This document shows positions 11,690 through 24,300 of a stretch of DNA of 64,000 nucleotides, one piece after another. The translations under genes and the position numbers were made by a program. How positions within the stretch are numbered: the stretch's first letter is position 1; each line of letters begins with the position of its first letter. Where the stretch lies: positions 124,001 to 188,000 of the forward strand of contig OX596336.1 in NCBI GenBank assembly GCA_951394405.1, written 5' to 3'. Under the pieces are notes generated by a model. The model was not told where the DNA came from. It ran no database searches and saw only the letters and a list, made by a program, of their open reading frames with translations. Source of the DNA: Coprinellus micaceus (taxonomy: Eukaryota; Basidiomycota; Agaricomycetes; Agaricales; Psathyrellaceae).

Positions 11690-12345
11690 TCACCCACTCC
11701 ACGCCTCCCCCACGCGCTCCACACCGACCTTCTCCCCATCGCCGGCAGCCCAAGCGGCAACAGCAGGCTCAGTTGGGGTTCTCCCCCGAAGCTCGGCATA
11801 GAGCCTATTCGCCGCCCTCATCTCCTTGCGGCCCTTCTCCCTCTCAGAGTGCTCCTTCTTGAAGAAGTCGGAGATCATGAACGCGACGTCTACCAGTCAG
11901 CGTTGAGTCATTACCTAATCCCGGTACTAAGATAGACCCTCGCTGGCTCCCTCGCCAAACGATGCTTGGGGGATGGGGAAGGCCCCAAATTCTACTTCGG
12001 TAGCGATCCCGAGGAGCCTTGCACAAGAAACGCGAGGACGACGAAGGAATAGAACCAAACGACTCACCCAAACTCTGCTCAAAATTCAACCTCGGATCAC
12101 AGAAACCCTGATACCTGAACCCCAACTCCTCCTCTCCCATCTGCATACTCCCGCCAATGCACCCCGTCACAGAGTACCCCTCACCGTTGAGCTCTCCGGT
12201 GAACTCGAGGGACATCCCGTTTATGCGCGAGTTGCATTCGGTGTGGATCTGGAGGCAGGCGGTGATAATGGCTGCAAAGTCGCGTGTCTTGTATCCGGGG
12301 GAGGCGGTGTGGGTGCTACGAGGCAAAGAGTCAGCCATCCGAACC
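11690..12345 (-). pseudogene. DAHP synthase 3' fragment (last two exons)
   Basis: Reads on the minus strand as the last two exons of the class II DAHP synthase at 30060-34853: [11 protein letters not shown], the LEFTGEL and [11 protein letters not shown] segments, then an intron and [20 protein letters not shown]. Only the part encoded by exons 15-16 is present, with no 5' gene or start. A 9-nt deletion removes three residues after FAAII. The codon matching the parent's TAG stop reads TGG, so the frame runs on. The parent intron and 3' flank are also recognisable, so this is a DNA-level duplication, not a processed copy. Confidence 0.85.
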
Positions 12346-12534
12346 CGGAGCTGCACACGAACCAGTCGCGTTTAAGTAGAAAAACGCCGTGATGCCATAC
12401 GTCATCACCAGAGCCCAGCCCTTCGACGAGCGCTTATTGTGACATTCGTCTTCTTTCCCTTCGTTCACCATCTATTGACGGGTACACAGCGGAAACGACT
12501 CTCGATACTCCAAGGCCCCCTATCTGGAGTCATA

Positions 12535-13608
12535 ATGAGTGCTCAGTGTCCAGGTACGCTCTCTCTAGCGTTACATGGGCACCGAGTTCGTAAACGCTCA
12601 CCGTCGTGTCGTCGATCATCTATAGTCCCAGACTGTCATATCCCCGTCGACGTCGTACTCCGATCCTCCGATAAATCCCTGATCGGCGCTCACAAGGCCA
12701 ACCTGGAACAGTATAGCGAAGCGTTCCCTCCCTCCGATTCCGTCACCTCGAGCAAACCTGTTGATCTCACGGAAAACGCCCAAACCCTGAAGCTGCTCAT
12801 GCATTTTGTGCATAAAGTCCAATGTCCTGACATATATAGCCTGAATGATGAAGAGCTGTTCGCCTTGGCAGAGGCCGTGGAAAGGTATGTGGTTTACACC
12901 GCTATGGCACAGTGTAATCTGTGTATTAGGTGAGTAGATCAACGGTCCGATGCATCGAGGGGACCCACTCATATTCTGACCTTTTTCGGTAGGTCAAGGC
13001 TAGAGAAGATACCCGCGAAGGCGTTGGCTTACTCCGTCAAATACGGGTACGGCACAATGACTGACGCCGCAGCACCCTTCACAATGTCATACGACACCGC
13101 GACCATGAGGCTCGCGCTCAGCAACGACGGACTATATGCTTGGGTAGGCTATCTGCCCATCCATGCCGTCGAATGGAGTTAAAACTAATGCAGATTTACT
13201 CCCCGCGCCGTCCATACGTAGCTCCAATACAAGACGCAGTATCTGGACGGGATTAACATGATACTTGAGCGCGAGGGGTTCCCCGGCAGCGGGGACTCGG
13301 CGCCAGAATGGGCAAAGTTTCGCACTACCCGTATGTGCTCCAAATGGTTGGAGTACGCCCAATCAGTACAAAAGTGCATCCCACAGCCCTGTCTCACGTA
13401 CCTCAGCTCAACCACGGGGAGCTCCCTATTGCCACTGTTCGACTCGACTCCCTCGCCAGTGTGTAATATCCATAGCAAAAGCGGGTGCCATAGCAAAAGC
13501 GGGTGTCGAGGAGGGTGCCTCACAGCAAAGCAGCTGTGGGTTAAAGACGCAGTTGGGTATATTGACGAGGTCCCCAAGATGTCGACATACCTTGTACGTG
13601 CCCTTTAG
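12535..13608 (+). CDS. BTB/POZ domain protein (paralog H)
   Basis: Exons 12535-12553, 12626-12929, 12993-13143 and 13222-13608 give 286 residues. The first exon is the shortest of the family (MSAQCP). The first intron happens to be open in frame, so a single-exon reading from 12439 is possible but lacks paralog support. The BTB core reads VDVVLRSSDKSLIGAHK, PVDLTENAQTL and ERYVVYTAM. The last exon starts LQYKTQYLDGI and carries a doubled HSKSGC motif before CRGGC, made by an 18-bp tandem duplication. It ends STYLVRAL. Just inside the inverted duplication. Confidence 0.85.
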
Positions 13609-15127
13609 GTACAGCAATGGTACGGCGATGTAGGTTTCCAGACGATTAGCATATGATATCAGAGGTGCAGCCGAAACACATGCGGAGAGAATACACTCAT
13701 TTCTCCTCCGGAATCTCAGAGGCCCTGTAAACATGAGAGGTGCGAGGCGTAGACCTCTGAGCCCGAAGTCCTGCAGACATAATAGGAGTAGGTGTGCGCT
13801 TTGGTGTCTCTTTCATCGGGGTCACACTGCTATAGGCTCCTCGCATGGTTAACATCGTGCACAGCCATGACGTTGAACGAATTCCATAACCTCTTGTATT
13901 GTCTCCCCTTCTCCAGCTCATCGTTCAACCCTCTGGCTCCGCAGCCAGTACACACCCGGCATCGTACTTACTGCTGATCATGAATAGCGTCCACTCGGTC
14001 TTACTCTTACTCTTGATACCAGATATCAATCCCGGGACTCCGCAGAGGTTCTCGTTCAAGGAGTAATCAAGGTAAGGCACTAATGGCGCTCGTATCCCCG
14101 AACCTCACGATCCTCGGCGTCTTATGGATTCTTCGCCTGAAACGCCGAGGATTCTCTGGTTCTCTGTTCCTCACTCCTACGCTTCTCGCGGGTCATGATG
14201 GGTTGCGTACTTCCCCTCTCGGAGGTTCCTCATCCTATGCTATCTCTTCAATCCACAGCAGACACCGAGAGCCTTCGATGCGGTGCAACTCGGTTGGGTT
14301 GAAACGCGGTTGGAGAAAGGAGGATAGCGTCGTATAGGAAAGAAGGAAGGAAGGAAGAGGGAGGGAATGCGAGGACCGCCCCGGTTATTATGACTCCTTC
14401 CTCGAGTGTTCCGTGGACCTGAGTGTAATCGAACCCTCGGCGAAGCCCGATGGGTGGGGCTTCCTCGTACCTCTTTATTACGTGCGCCAGATGTGGAAGT
14501 CTGGGTGGAGTTGGGAGGTCGACTCGTCGAGGTGAGGAAGGTGATACTCAGGCGTCTTCACGGACGGCCTGGACGTGCTCAGAGCGAAAATTGGAGAAAA
14601 GAGACGAAGATCGGAAGGAAGACTAAATGAAAAAGATGGTGAATTTCGTTGCTATCCGTAACTGTAACCGTAAATCTAGAGCGAAATCGTAACCGTAACC
14701 GTAAATTGTACATGAAATCGTAAATAGGGCGAAGGTCGTAGCGTCGTAACCATGGGAGGGAAGACGAAGATCCGAGGAGTGGGTCGTAAGGGGGGTCGTA
14801 AAAACGTGAACATGAGGTGGGGTGGAAGAGGGGAGAGCAAGAAGATTTTGAGCGAAGAGCGAAGGATCCGGAAGATAAATACCAAGCCATACGAATATCG
14901 AACAGGCAGAAGGAACGAAGAAAGGAGGAGAACTCGACGTCTAGAGCGTCTATCTAGTCAACGTGAAAGAGAGAAAATACGAAGGACAGAAAAATACGAA
15001 CGCAGTTGAAGTGCGAAGCGAAAGAGCTAAGGAGCATAAACATTTATCTGACGAAAAATAGAAAAGAGACGGAAGGCGGAAGGAATCAGGGCAAAACGAA
15101 CACGAAAGTTCGAACATACTTGCCTCC
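13609..15127. other. Spacer with low-complexity tracts
   Basis: No gene recognised. It holds a GGAA-rich tract at 14340-14370, degenerate GTAACCGTAA repeats at 14655-14745, and a strongly purine-rich plus strand from about 14570 to 15110. The part next to 15128 should include the 3' end of the minus-strand ICMT gene. Confidence 0.5.
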
Positions 15128-16373
15128 TCAAAGCACCCCCGGCATAAACCACCACCCAACCCTCGCCCTATACACCTCCCACTCGCTCCCAAACAGCTTC
15201 CGCATCTGGCGGTCCTCCGCCTCCGCGCGGCTAACCCCGACGCAGAGGGTCCATGCCCACCAGAGGGCCCACACGATGAGCCGGATTTTGTGGGAGGAGA
15301 GGCCGAGGAGGGGGATGTGGTGTGTGGGGGTTGATGTGGGGGACGAGGGGGATGGGGTATGGGAAAGGAGGGGAAAGGGGAATGGCGCGTCGAGGAGGGG
15401 GAATGCGCATTCGGCGAGCCAGGAGCCCCGGGTGAGGTGGGAGAGGGCGAGCCCGAAGACGAGCATGAGTGAGCCGGTGTAGGCTGGGTGCCGGACGAAC
15501 CTATGCCCGTACATTCTGCATTAGCCTCTCTCTATGTATCTTTTATACGGAAAGGAGAGGAGGGGGAGTGTCTCTATCTTTAATACGGAGAGGGGGAATT
15601 CTCTATCTTTAATATGGAAACGAGAAAAGTACGCACGAATAAAACCGCTCCGTAACCAAGCGATGCTTCGGATGCACGGTCAAGTCGAACGTGAACATCT
15701 CGCCGAGGGTGGAGAAGCAGTCGAGCCGGATGTAGGTCCCCAGGAGGACGGAGAGGGTGCCGAGGATGTAGATTGGGGTGGTTCGGAGCCACGTTGCGGG
15801 GATGCTTGCGGGAGAGGTTGTTTGGGATATGGTTGAGGTGAGGGTTGATGCAGTCGAAGTTGAGGTGGTTGTGGAAAGAGAGGATGAAAGAGAGGAGAGC
15901 GAAGTTGACGAGAACAGAGCCGACAGGGAAGATAAGGAGAAAGGAACATAAGAAGACAAAGGCAACCCCGAATGAACGACCACAGCCGGGCACGTCACCG
16001 CGCTCAACGCGGGTGAGAACGGGGAGAGGGGGAGGAGCGAGACGAGGAAAGCGAGGATTTCGAATAGGGCGCATGTGTATGCGATTATTTGGTGCCACTA
16101 GGGTGAGCGTCAGTTCCTCGCTGTTTTTCGTAGGTAAGAGGGGGAGGGGGAGGGGAACGCGACTCGAGGCGACTTGAATAACAGGGAAAGGAGGAACAGA
16201 AATGCAACGGAAGGAAGAAAAGAACCCACTTTAAACACCCCCGGCGCAATTTGGAGCACCCACATCTCCTCGGTGTGGTACCGCTCGCGGGGCCGCGTGG
16301 GGTTGGGAGGCGTGCATGCGAGCCCGTTGGACAGCGCGGAGAGGGAGGTTAGGAGGGCGCGGGGGAGGGACAT
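15128..16373 (-). CDS. Isoprenylcysteine carboxyl methyltransferase (ICMT/Ste14 family)
   Basis: Minus-strand exons 16373-16230, 16097-15637 and 15515-15128 keep phase and give 330 residues. ICMT methylates the C-terminal prenyl-cysteine of CaaX proteins such as Ras and mating pheromones, using SAM, in the ER membrane. Seen here: hydrophobic segments (EILAFLVSLLP; IYILGTLSVLLGTYIRLDCF), then GEMFTFDL, HRLVT, RHPAYTGSL, GSWLAEC, a membrane hairpin (IVWALWWAWTL), and the C-terminal RAEAEDRQMRKLFGSEW...Y..RV.WWF.P signature of SAM binding. A Ser/Thr-rich loop of about 45 residues after the second segment could instead hide an intron. Basidiomycetes often have several ICMT-like genes, so this need not be the sole Ste14. 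Confidence 0.85.
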
Positions 16374-16875
16374 CGTTGGCGTTAGTAGGGAGGCTTGAGG
16401 GCTTGAGTTTGTTGGTTCCTAACGCGGGATTGGGGTTGACGAGGAAGGGCGAGGTCAGGGTGAGGTCAAGTACGTGGTGAAGGGATTTCGTAGACAGGGG
16501 AGGAGGTGGAAGAACGCGTTGACCTGAGTCGAGTCGAGGTCGAGTGTGAAATTCGAGAGCCCGTGGCGATGACGAGGAGGCCGACAGTGTACCTGCGGAC
16601 GGCCGGGCAGGAGGTGGGGTGCGAAGGGACGCTTGGAGAAGCGGTGGGTGGGTTTTATATGAGGGAAGAGGGGGCGGATTTCGAAGGTCGAGCTTCGAGC
16701 TTCGAAGTCAGGGATGTCACCGCGTTGTGATGAGTCAAATCAACGTGTTCGAGGGACCTTCGATACCCTCAATCAACAGCCCGTTCGAAGCCGAGCTCGA
16801 ACGGGTGTACGAAGATGGTGAGGCTCGAGTGGGTTTATGAAGATTGTGAGCCTCGAAGAAGGGAAGTCTTGGAGG
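16374..16875. other. ICMT upstream region
   Basis: Non-coding. From 16680 to 16860 TTCGA/TCGAA-type hexamers recur many times on both strands, a low-complexity stretch just outside the gypsy insertion. Confidence 0.45.
16650..16662 (-). promoter_or_regulatory. Candidate TATA box of the ICMT gene
   Basis: CATATAAAACC on the minus strand about 280 bp upstream of the ICMT ATG. It is the only TATAAAA-like site seen there, but the distance is on the long side. Confidence 0.35.
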
Positions 16876-16880
16876 ATTCG
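16876..16880. repeat. Target duplication ATTCG, left copy
   Basis: Same five bases follow the other LTR at 28580-28584, marking a single integration event. Confidence 0.85.
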
Positions 16881-17125
16881 TGAAAGGCCGGCGAGGCCTC
16901 ACCCGATAAGTGACTAGACAATGCCTTGTTCTTCGTTGCGTACGGTAAGCGATCGTAGATACATCGAGATGTAAATAGAATACTCACCTTCGTTGCGTAC
17001 GGTAAGCGATAGGGCAACGAAGGTGGGGGGAAATTGAATATAAGGAATCTACATAACCACGTGCTGATGGTCGCGCGTCCATTAGGCGCGCGTCCAGTCG
17101 TAAGGTGGCCTAGGCCATCCTTACA
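16881..17125 (-). repeat. Gypsy 3' LTR
   Basis: 245 bp, no mismatch seen against 28335-28579. It contains an internal direct repeat of CGTTGCGTACGGTAAGCGAT near 16938 and 16990. Confidence 0.93.
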
Positions 17126-17145
17126 CCCCTCCCCGCCCTCAAAAC
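17126..17145 (-). promoter_or_regulatory. Gypsy polypurine tract
   Basis: On the minus strand GAGGGCGGGGAGGGG abuts the 3' LTR, the expected plus-strand primer site. Confidence 0.8.
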
Positions 17146-17167
17146 TCTCGGTGGTATGCACGAAATT

Positions 17168-20100
17168 TTAGAGCACCCCATTCTCTGCCTCCCATGCATC
17201 CAGCGCTTCTGCGTCTGCCAGGAGCCTCCCTGGCAGCCACTCATCATGTTCCTTCCCAAATCCAACCCATCTAACCTTGTATTGAGCTCCCCTTCCGCGC
17301 CTACGGGCGTCTACGATGCGATCAATGCGCCGTTCTTCATACCCATCAACGATTACCGGCTCAGGAGCGGTCGTCTCACGTCCGGGGAAGAGAGTGGGAT
17401 CGTTGGGGATGAAGGGTTTTAGCAGGCTGGCGTGAAATCCGGGGAAGGTCTGGGGATCGTTGGGAAGTTGTAAGGTATATTCCGACTTCTCCGGGAACGC
17501 GTTGATAACCTTGTAGGGGCCATCATGTCTGGGCATGAATTTGGCAACTCGTTTAGAGCCAGCCCTCTTGTATGTACGCCTCCGATTCTCCGTTGAGAGC
17601 ATGACTTGGTCTCCCACCTTATACACAATCTCGGGTCCACGATGTTGATTTGCATGGTAAGCCTGGCGTATCTTCGCAGCCAAAAGGTGGTCCTGGGCCT
17701 CCTGGACGTCGAGTTCTATGCGCTTAATGATATCGTATGCATAAACCTCGTTTGGGTTGGCGTCCAGGGACAGGGGAGCGAGGGGAGGGATAATTCGGGG
17801 GGAGCGGCCGGTTTTGAGTTGGAACCCAGAGAAGCCGGTCGAAGCATTGACCGTATTCATAATAGCGAAGCGAATGCGAGGTAATTTCGATAGCCAACCC
17901 TTCTGGTTGACATCAACGAAGTACCTTACTGCCTGATTGACCGTCTTGTTGGTCCGTTCGCTAATTCCATCTGTTTCTGGGTGAAAACTCGTAGACATCT
18001 TCAGTTTGACTCCGGTGAGTTGGTGTAGTGCTTGCCAGAGTTCTGACATGAACTTGGTGTCCCGATCGGAGATGAGGTGCAGCATTAGACCATTCTCGCA
18101 GTACCATTCGTCGAAAAGAACCACGGCTACCTGCGCAGCGGTGAAGGAGGAGTGGATAGGGGCAATGCGAACATCGGCGCCTAATTGATCGGTCATGGTG
18201 AGGATCATATCCTTCCCATTCTCCTCGGGTAACGGTCCAACAAAATCCAGGGCAACGGAGTCAAATCGAGCATCGGGTACTGGGAGAGGATGGAGGGGAC
18301 CTGTGGGTTTCGAGGTGCTGTCCTTGTTGCGTTGGCACTCTATGCAGCCCGGGATGTATGCGCCTTCTAAATCACGGCGCATGTTGGGCCAGTAAAAGGA
18401 GTCCCTAAGCGCACTGTAACTCTTCGCAAATCCGAAGTGGCCCAAGGTATCGTGTGCCAGGTTGTAGAGGAGCTCTCTGAGTTCGAAATCCCGGGGAATT
18501 AATAGACGTCTCCCAACGTACATGAGGCCAGTCTCCAGATCCAGTCGGGCTCCCTCAATGCTACCTGCACTGATGTCCTTGGAGAGCTGGATACAGTGAT
18601 TGTCGGTGGTGTATCCCTTGAGTATTCGGTGGACTGTCTCGGGGTCTGCAGCAATATTGATGGTTGCAGCAACTGGTAGGCATGTTTGTGGGGATGGGGA
18701 GCGAGTGTATGCAAGAGCGCATGCTGCAAGCATAGGAGACGGTGTTTCTTCAGGCATCCTGGAGAGCGCGTCTGCGGCCGTGTTCTCCTCTCCCCGGATA
18801 TACATGATTTCGTAGTCAAAATCGGCAAGATACATTGACCAGCGCATCTGGCGTCTTGACATGTCCCTCTGTGACTGGAAATATTCCAGCGTGCGGTGAT
18901 CGGTATACACCTGGAAATGGGCACCTAAGAGTAGTGTCCGCCATTTCTTTAGCGCCTTCACAATCGCAAGCAGCTCCTTCTCGTGAACTGGGTAATTCTT
19001 CTCCGCTGAGTTCAGTTGATATGAATCATATGCGACCGGGCGTGCCGTTTCCCAAGTTTCACCGAAACTCAGGACAGCTCCAGTGCGGCGATCACTTGCA
19101 TCTGCCGTGACAAAGATATGCTTGGTTGGATCATCGTAATCGATAACCGTCAAGCAGTCGGCACTAGAGACGATTCGCTTAATGGAGTCAAAGGCGTGCT
19201 GGTGTTCACTGGTCCACTGGGGAAAATTCCGGTCGCTCTCGGAGGTTGTCAGAGGGGATAGGACACTTGTATGTTCTGCAAGCGCCGGCAAGAACGATGC
19301 AATATATCGGGTTAGTCCAAGAAACCCGCGTACATTGGTGGCTGTCGTAGGCTGGGGCCAGTCCAAGATGCGGTCAACCTTTCGAGGGTCAGGCTTGATG
19401 CCTGCAGCTGACACGACATGGCCCAGAAAGCTGAGCTCAGTGGCGAAGAGGACAGTCTTCGCTGCATTGCAGTACAGCTTCGCTTTTCGAAGCGCCTCCA
19501 ACACGGTTCGTACATTTCGCTCGTGTTCTTCCACTGAGCCTGACCAGATGATGATGTCATCCAGATACACATGGCATATCTTCCCTATAAGATGTCGCAA
19601 GGCGTCCGTCATACGCCGTTGGTGCGTCGACGGTGCGTTGCATCCTCCCTGAGGCATCACCAACCATTCATACAACCCCCATGGCGTACGGACGGCAGTG
19701 AGATGCACGTCGTCTGGGTGGACCCGTGTCTGGAAGAACGAGTTCGTCATATCCAGTTTTCCGAAAATCTTGCCTTTGCCACAGTCGGCTAAGATCTCGT
19801 CAATTCGGGGGAGGGGGAAGGTGTCACGAATTGTGTTCTTGTTCAGTTCACGGTAATCATTTACCCACCGGGGGTCCACAGTATGGTCAGGCTGCCCGTC
19901 CTTGAACTTCGGCACACAGAAGGCAGGTGACGAGAATTCTGAAGATGAAGGGCGCATCCTTCCAGCTCGGATGTGCTCGTCCAACAGACGTTTCCAAGAC
20001 TCTCGATATTTCTTTGGTGCTGCATAACCTCGCTGTCGTGGTACAAGGGTAGGGTCCTTGAGACGAATGCGGTGGTATATGTGGTCTGGTAGGTCTTCCC

Positions 20101-20399
20101 CTGCGTTGTCCGGAAGTCGGAGGGGGAAGCAGTCGGCAAACTCTGCCTTGAGCTTCTTGTCTCTCAGCCTCAGGTTCTCCTGGAACGAAAGTGTTTCGAT
20201 ACGCTCGCGAACCATTGCTACAATAGCTTTAGGTAGGCAAGAACCATCTAGGGATGGTGGAGTGTTGGGTTCTCGTGTCGGGAGCACCTGCTCATGCTTC
20301 GGAAACACAAGACGTCGAGGGGGTGAGAGAGGAGGGGCTCTGGGCACTTCTGGTTGGTTGACAATGTCGTATCTTGTCCGTTTATCCACAGCCGTACGT
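17168..20399 (-). CDS. Gypsy Pol, C-terminal part: RT, RNase H, integrase, chromodomain
   Basis: About 1,073 residues downstream of the copia insertion, without stops. Reverse transcriptase: GKLDMTNSFFQTRVHPDD, LVMPQGGCNAPSTHQ and the catalytic YLDDI. RNase H: FVTADASDRRTGAVL ... EKELLAIV ... VYTDHRTLEYF. Integrase: HHCC zinc finger (HDTLGHFG...CIECQRNK), then VALDFVGPLP, DRDTKF and HPETDGISERTNK for the DDE triad. C-terminal chromodomain: IDRIVDARRRGRGAQYKVRW and HDEWLP, so a chromovirus that may target histone-marked chromatin. It starts mid-frame: the frame continued from the protease before the copia insertion, so it is no longer made as one Gag-Pol product. Confidence 0.93.
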
Positions 20400-20404
20400 T
20401 CATG
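20400..20404. repeat. Copia target duplication TCATG, left copy
   Basis: Matches 26613-26617. Taking out the element plus one copy rejoins the gypsy frame (IVIDAH|ERTAVDKRT) without a shift. Confidence 0.9.
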
Positions 20405-20787
20405 TGTTGGAAGACAATGCTCATGTCAACTCTATCTCTACAAAGAATACCTCTATTTCGAACGTTTTACTTATCTTCTATTGTTCTACAGAGAACAACA
20501 ACCACCTTGTATTATTCCCATTATACTCGCACTTATTATTCTCTTATCTCCACCTTATCTCCATTCACTGCTATTGTTCTCTACTTATGGAACGTCTATT
20601 GTTCTTTCTTATTGTTCCGCATATAGGTTATCTATTGTTCTCCACAGTATATAGTCCACACTGTAAGTGGGTGAGTCCCCATCGAACTCTCCCCACTTAC
20701 AGGTGCGTATCTTGTATACCCTACTTACTTTCAATCTAACATCGAACTCTCCCCACTTACAGTGGGTCATACTTGCATCGTTCTACA
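20405..20787 (+). repeat. Copia 5' LTR
   Basis: TGTTGGAAGAC...CGTTCTACA, 383 bp. A 13-bp ATCGAACTCTCCC-type block occurs twice near its 3' end with flanking CACTTACAG. Confidence 0.95.
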
Positions 20788-20802
20788 AGTTATGAGCCCC
20801 GG
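20788..20802 (+). promoter_or_regulatory. Copia primer binding site (half initiator tRNA-Met)
   Basis: GTTATGAGCCC directly after the LTR is complementary to the anticodon arm of eukaryotic initiator tRNA-Met (GGGCTCATAAC), the half-tRNA priming known from Drosophila copia. Confidence 0.75.
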
Positions 20803-21375
20803 GCTCCTCTGATCACGCCATCCGTTATCAGACACCGCGGTAACCGCTCCACTGCCCCTCGATCGCCCATAGCCTACGGCCTCTTCTCGTGTGATATCTC
20901 CACCTGAAGCCTATCTCTCTTCACATTTTCACTATCTTCACTTTCGCTATTTACGTTTCGCTACTTACATTCCACTACCCCTCCTGATACTCAGGAGTAC
21001 GTATCAACTTCCATTACCACCTTCTACCCCGCGGCAAGCGTTCCCACTACGGGAAAGAAGCTATCAGGAAGTCCACAGACGCTTACCGTCTGCGGAATTA
21101 GAGTAGTGATCCTTCTTTGAGAGGCCTGATTCGGTTGGACTGGGGAAACGACGCAACGGTAGCGCTCCCTCCATCCAAACGCTTTCAGTAACTGGTACTC
21201 AAAGTGACAGCGGGGTTCCCTCTGCGGATCTTAGTGTAAAACTTCAACTCCTTTTTAGGATATCTACGTATTGGTCCGTTTTACCTACAAAATCACGGGC
21301 ACTTTACCTATCACCTATCTCTTATCGTTTCGTACCTATCATTTCATCCTCTCCCATTCTTCATCACCTACCATC

Positions 21376-24300
21376 ATGGACTCTACCACTACGTCCTCGC
21401 CCATCATGCTCACGGCCTACACTGTGCAGCAGTGGAAGTTCACTGTCGAGAACAAGGCCTTCGACCTCAACGCCTACGGCATCCTCACTGGGGAAGAGAA
21501 AAAACCTGGGAGCAATGCCGACGACAAGGTCAAGTCCGACTATGCCAGTCGCCGCTCCAAGCTCATCGGCTACGTCCGGTCTACTCTCGACCACTCCCAA
21601 CTCGAGACCGTCCTCTCTGGCATACAAGTCACCGACATCGCTGCTATCTGGGAGAAGCTCTTGGAAACCTACCAGCCCAAGACTTCTGGCTCTCGCATCA
21701 GTGTCCTTCAGGAGATGATGGCACTTCGCATGAGGTCCTCGGGCTTTGAGAAGGAGACCTACTCCGACTTCGGATCGCGTTGCATGGCGCACGCCTCACG
21801 TCTCACCGCGCTCCTCCCGCAAGGAGCAGAATACCTTGCAGAGACGACACGGTCTGTCACCATCTCCTCCCAAACGACATCGGACGGAGCAACGACGACA
21901 ATTCAATCCACCAGTCGGGGAGCAAGTGAACTCCTTACGCCCTCTGCTTTCGAGGAAGGATACACGGCTGCTCATCTCGCGCGCGATCTTGCGATCAGCA
22001 TGATCCCCATTGGTCTTGGCAAGGATGACACCATCCTCCGCAATACGCTCAACCACATCTCCACTGGAGACGACAATCCCCTTGAAGTCCTCGATCACCT
22101 TCGCAAGGCCGACTCCCTCGCTCGCAACACTCAGCTTGCTGAGGGGACGTCCGCCGCTCTTCAGGTAGCTACAGCTGCCCCGAAGAAGAAGGCGAAGTAC
22201 AGGTGCAAGGTCCACGGTTGGCAGAACACGCACGAGGACAAGGACTGCCGCGTCCAGAACTCCCAGAAGGCCAAGATCGCCGAGACGCCCACCACAGCTG
22301 CGACTGCTGAGGAGAACGTCATGATGGCCACCGTTGCCCACATCGCAAGTCCCCTTATCCGTCGAGCTCGTAACAACCCCACTAATACTTCCTGGAACCC
22401 AGACTCAGGTGCAACCTCACATATGACACCCAATCGCAAGTGGATCCGTAACATGGTTGCGGTGAAAATTGCTGTGTCTCTCGCTAACAACGAGATTGTC
22501 TGGGCTACAGGAAAGGGGGAAGTACGTTTCACGCCTCGTATATACGGAAAAGTTGGTCAAACTGTGATATTCAACGATGTACTATATGTTCCTGCACTTC
22601 GCAATAACCTATTCTCGATCCTCTCTGTCGTTAAGAAGAGCAAAATGCGTGTCGTAATTGAAGGAGACTCGCTTGACTTCTTCAAGAATGGCGAGCTACT
22701 CCTAACAGCTACCATCGACGGAACTGTTGGCTCTCTCAATGGGACAACGCTCGAAAACACGGAGACGGAGGCAGCCTACATCTCCAAAATCGGGAAGGAA
22801 CTATTACATCAGAGGTTAGGGCACATTGGGAAGGATCGTCTGGAGACGCTTATGCGCCAAGACTTGGCCACTGGCATCCTGGTGAAGGAGGGCACGGAAC
22901 TTAACGACACCTGCGAACACTGCATCGCAGGGAAGCAACATCGGGATCCATTCCCAAAGCTATCAGCGAATCGCTCAACAGAGCTCCTTGGACGGATTCA
23001 CTCGGACCTCCATGGACCCCTTGCTGTACAGACACCAATCGGCTATCGATACTGGATCACATTCATTGATGACCACTCACGGTTCAAAGAGGTTGCCCTC
23101 CTGAAACACAAGAGTGACGCATTCCAAGCCTTCAAAGACTTTGTTGCCAAGAGTGAGCGAAAGCTCGGCACAAAAGTCAAGGAACTTCGTGATGATAAAG
23201 GAGGGGAATACATGGGGAACGACTTCATTCAATGGTGCAAGGGACTTGGTATCGCACGGCAACACACAGTTAAAGCCACACCTCAACAGAACGGTGTCAG
23301 CGAACGACTCAATCGCACACTAACTGAAGGGGTCATTGCCATGCTCAACCAAGCACGCCTTCCCATGATGTTCTGGGGTGCAGCTGTACTCTATTACACA
23401 GACATCCTGAATGCGACCCCATCCTCTACATTATCGAATACTACCTCCTATGAAGTCTGGCATAAAGCAAAGCCCGATCTGTCCATGCACCGAGTATTTG
23501 GCTGCCGCGTATACGTCCATGTATCGCGCAAGGACCGCAAGAACCTCCAGTCACACACGGAGCCTTGTGTCTTTATCGGCTTTGAACCAGGCTACAAAGG
23601 CTGGAAATGCTACAATCCAGTGACGAAGAAGATCACCATATCCCGGGATGTTATCTTCGCCGAAAGCACCTTCCCTGGTCTCTCGACCGTAGGGAACGAA
23701 CAGGCATACACGCCTATAGGCATTAGGGACATCTGGCCAGACGCCGATCTTGAACCGGAGAATCCACCTCTTGCACCACCTCATGCTCCCATCGCGCCAC
23801 CACCGCCTCCCCATGACCATCCAGATGATGGATCAGACGAGAGCGACAATGATGACGATGGAGACCAAGCAGCACCTCGGACTCCCGAGCGACCTCCTAA
23901 AACTGAGCCTAAGACGCCAGCCACACAGCAACCGTCTGTCCATCCGTCAATTCCACCTACTCCTACGAAACGGGATCCCTCATCTACTCCCTCAACGAAA
24001 CAGCTGCTACCAATACCTGCCTTGTTCCCAGGGCTCCCTGCACCAGCTGAGGATGGACCCATGTTCCCAGAACTACCTCCTCCAGCACCGGTCGCACCTC
24101 CAGCACCTGCCCAGAAACGCACCCGGCCACCTCCCCCTCCCCCTCGCGAATCAATCCCTCGCAAGGCGAAAATTCCGAAAGCTCCACCGCTAGTAGCACA
24201 AAGCTCCCGGCCCGTACGGAAAACGGCAACAACCGTCAAGGACTACCAACTCGCGAGTGGAAAAGGGAGACGCGGTACAATTCCAGTAGCCAGGCGTGAA

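Larger units (their letters stand above)
9540..12345 (+). repeat. Left arm of a large inverted duplication
   Basis: Holds, in order, the decayed BTB exon F, BTB gene G, a short 3' spacer, and a DAHP synthase 3' fragment. The same order appears reversed at about 34270-37700. Non-coding parts match too: the stretch containing GTCCCGATTAATTGTC beside the BTB 3' end, and the sequence around 9960-10160. Ends were placed by eye to within about 100 bp. Confidence 0.85.

Noticed and set aside
20405..20787. Short Ser/Tyr/Leu-rich frames in both copia LTRs
   Set aside because: They are by-products of T-rich LTR sequence and occur in all frames.
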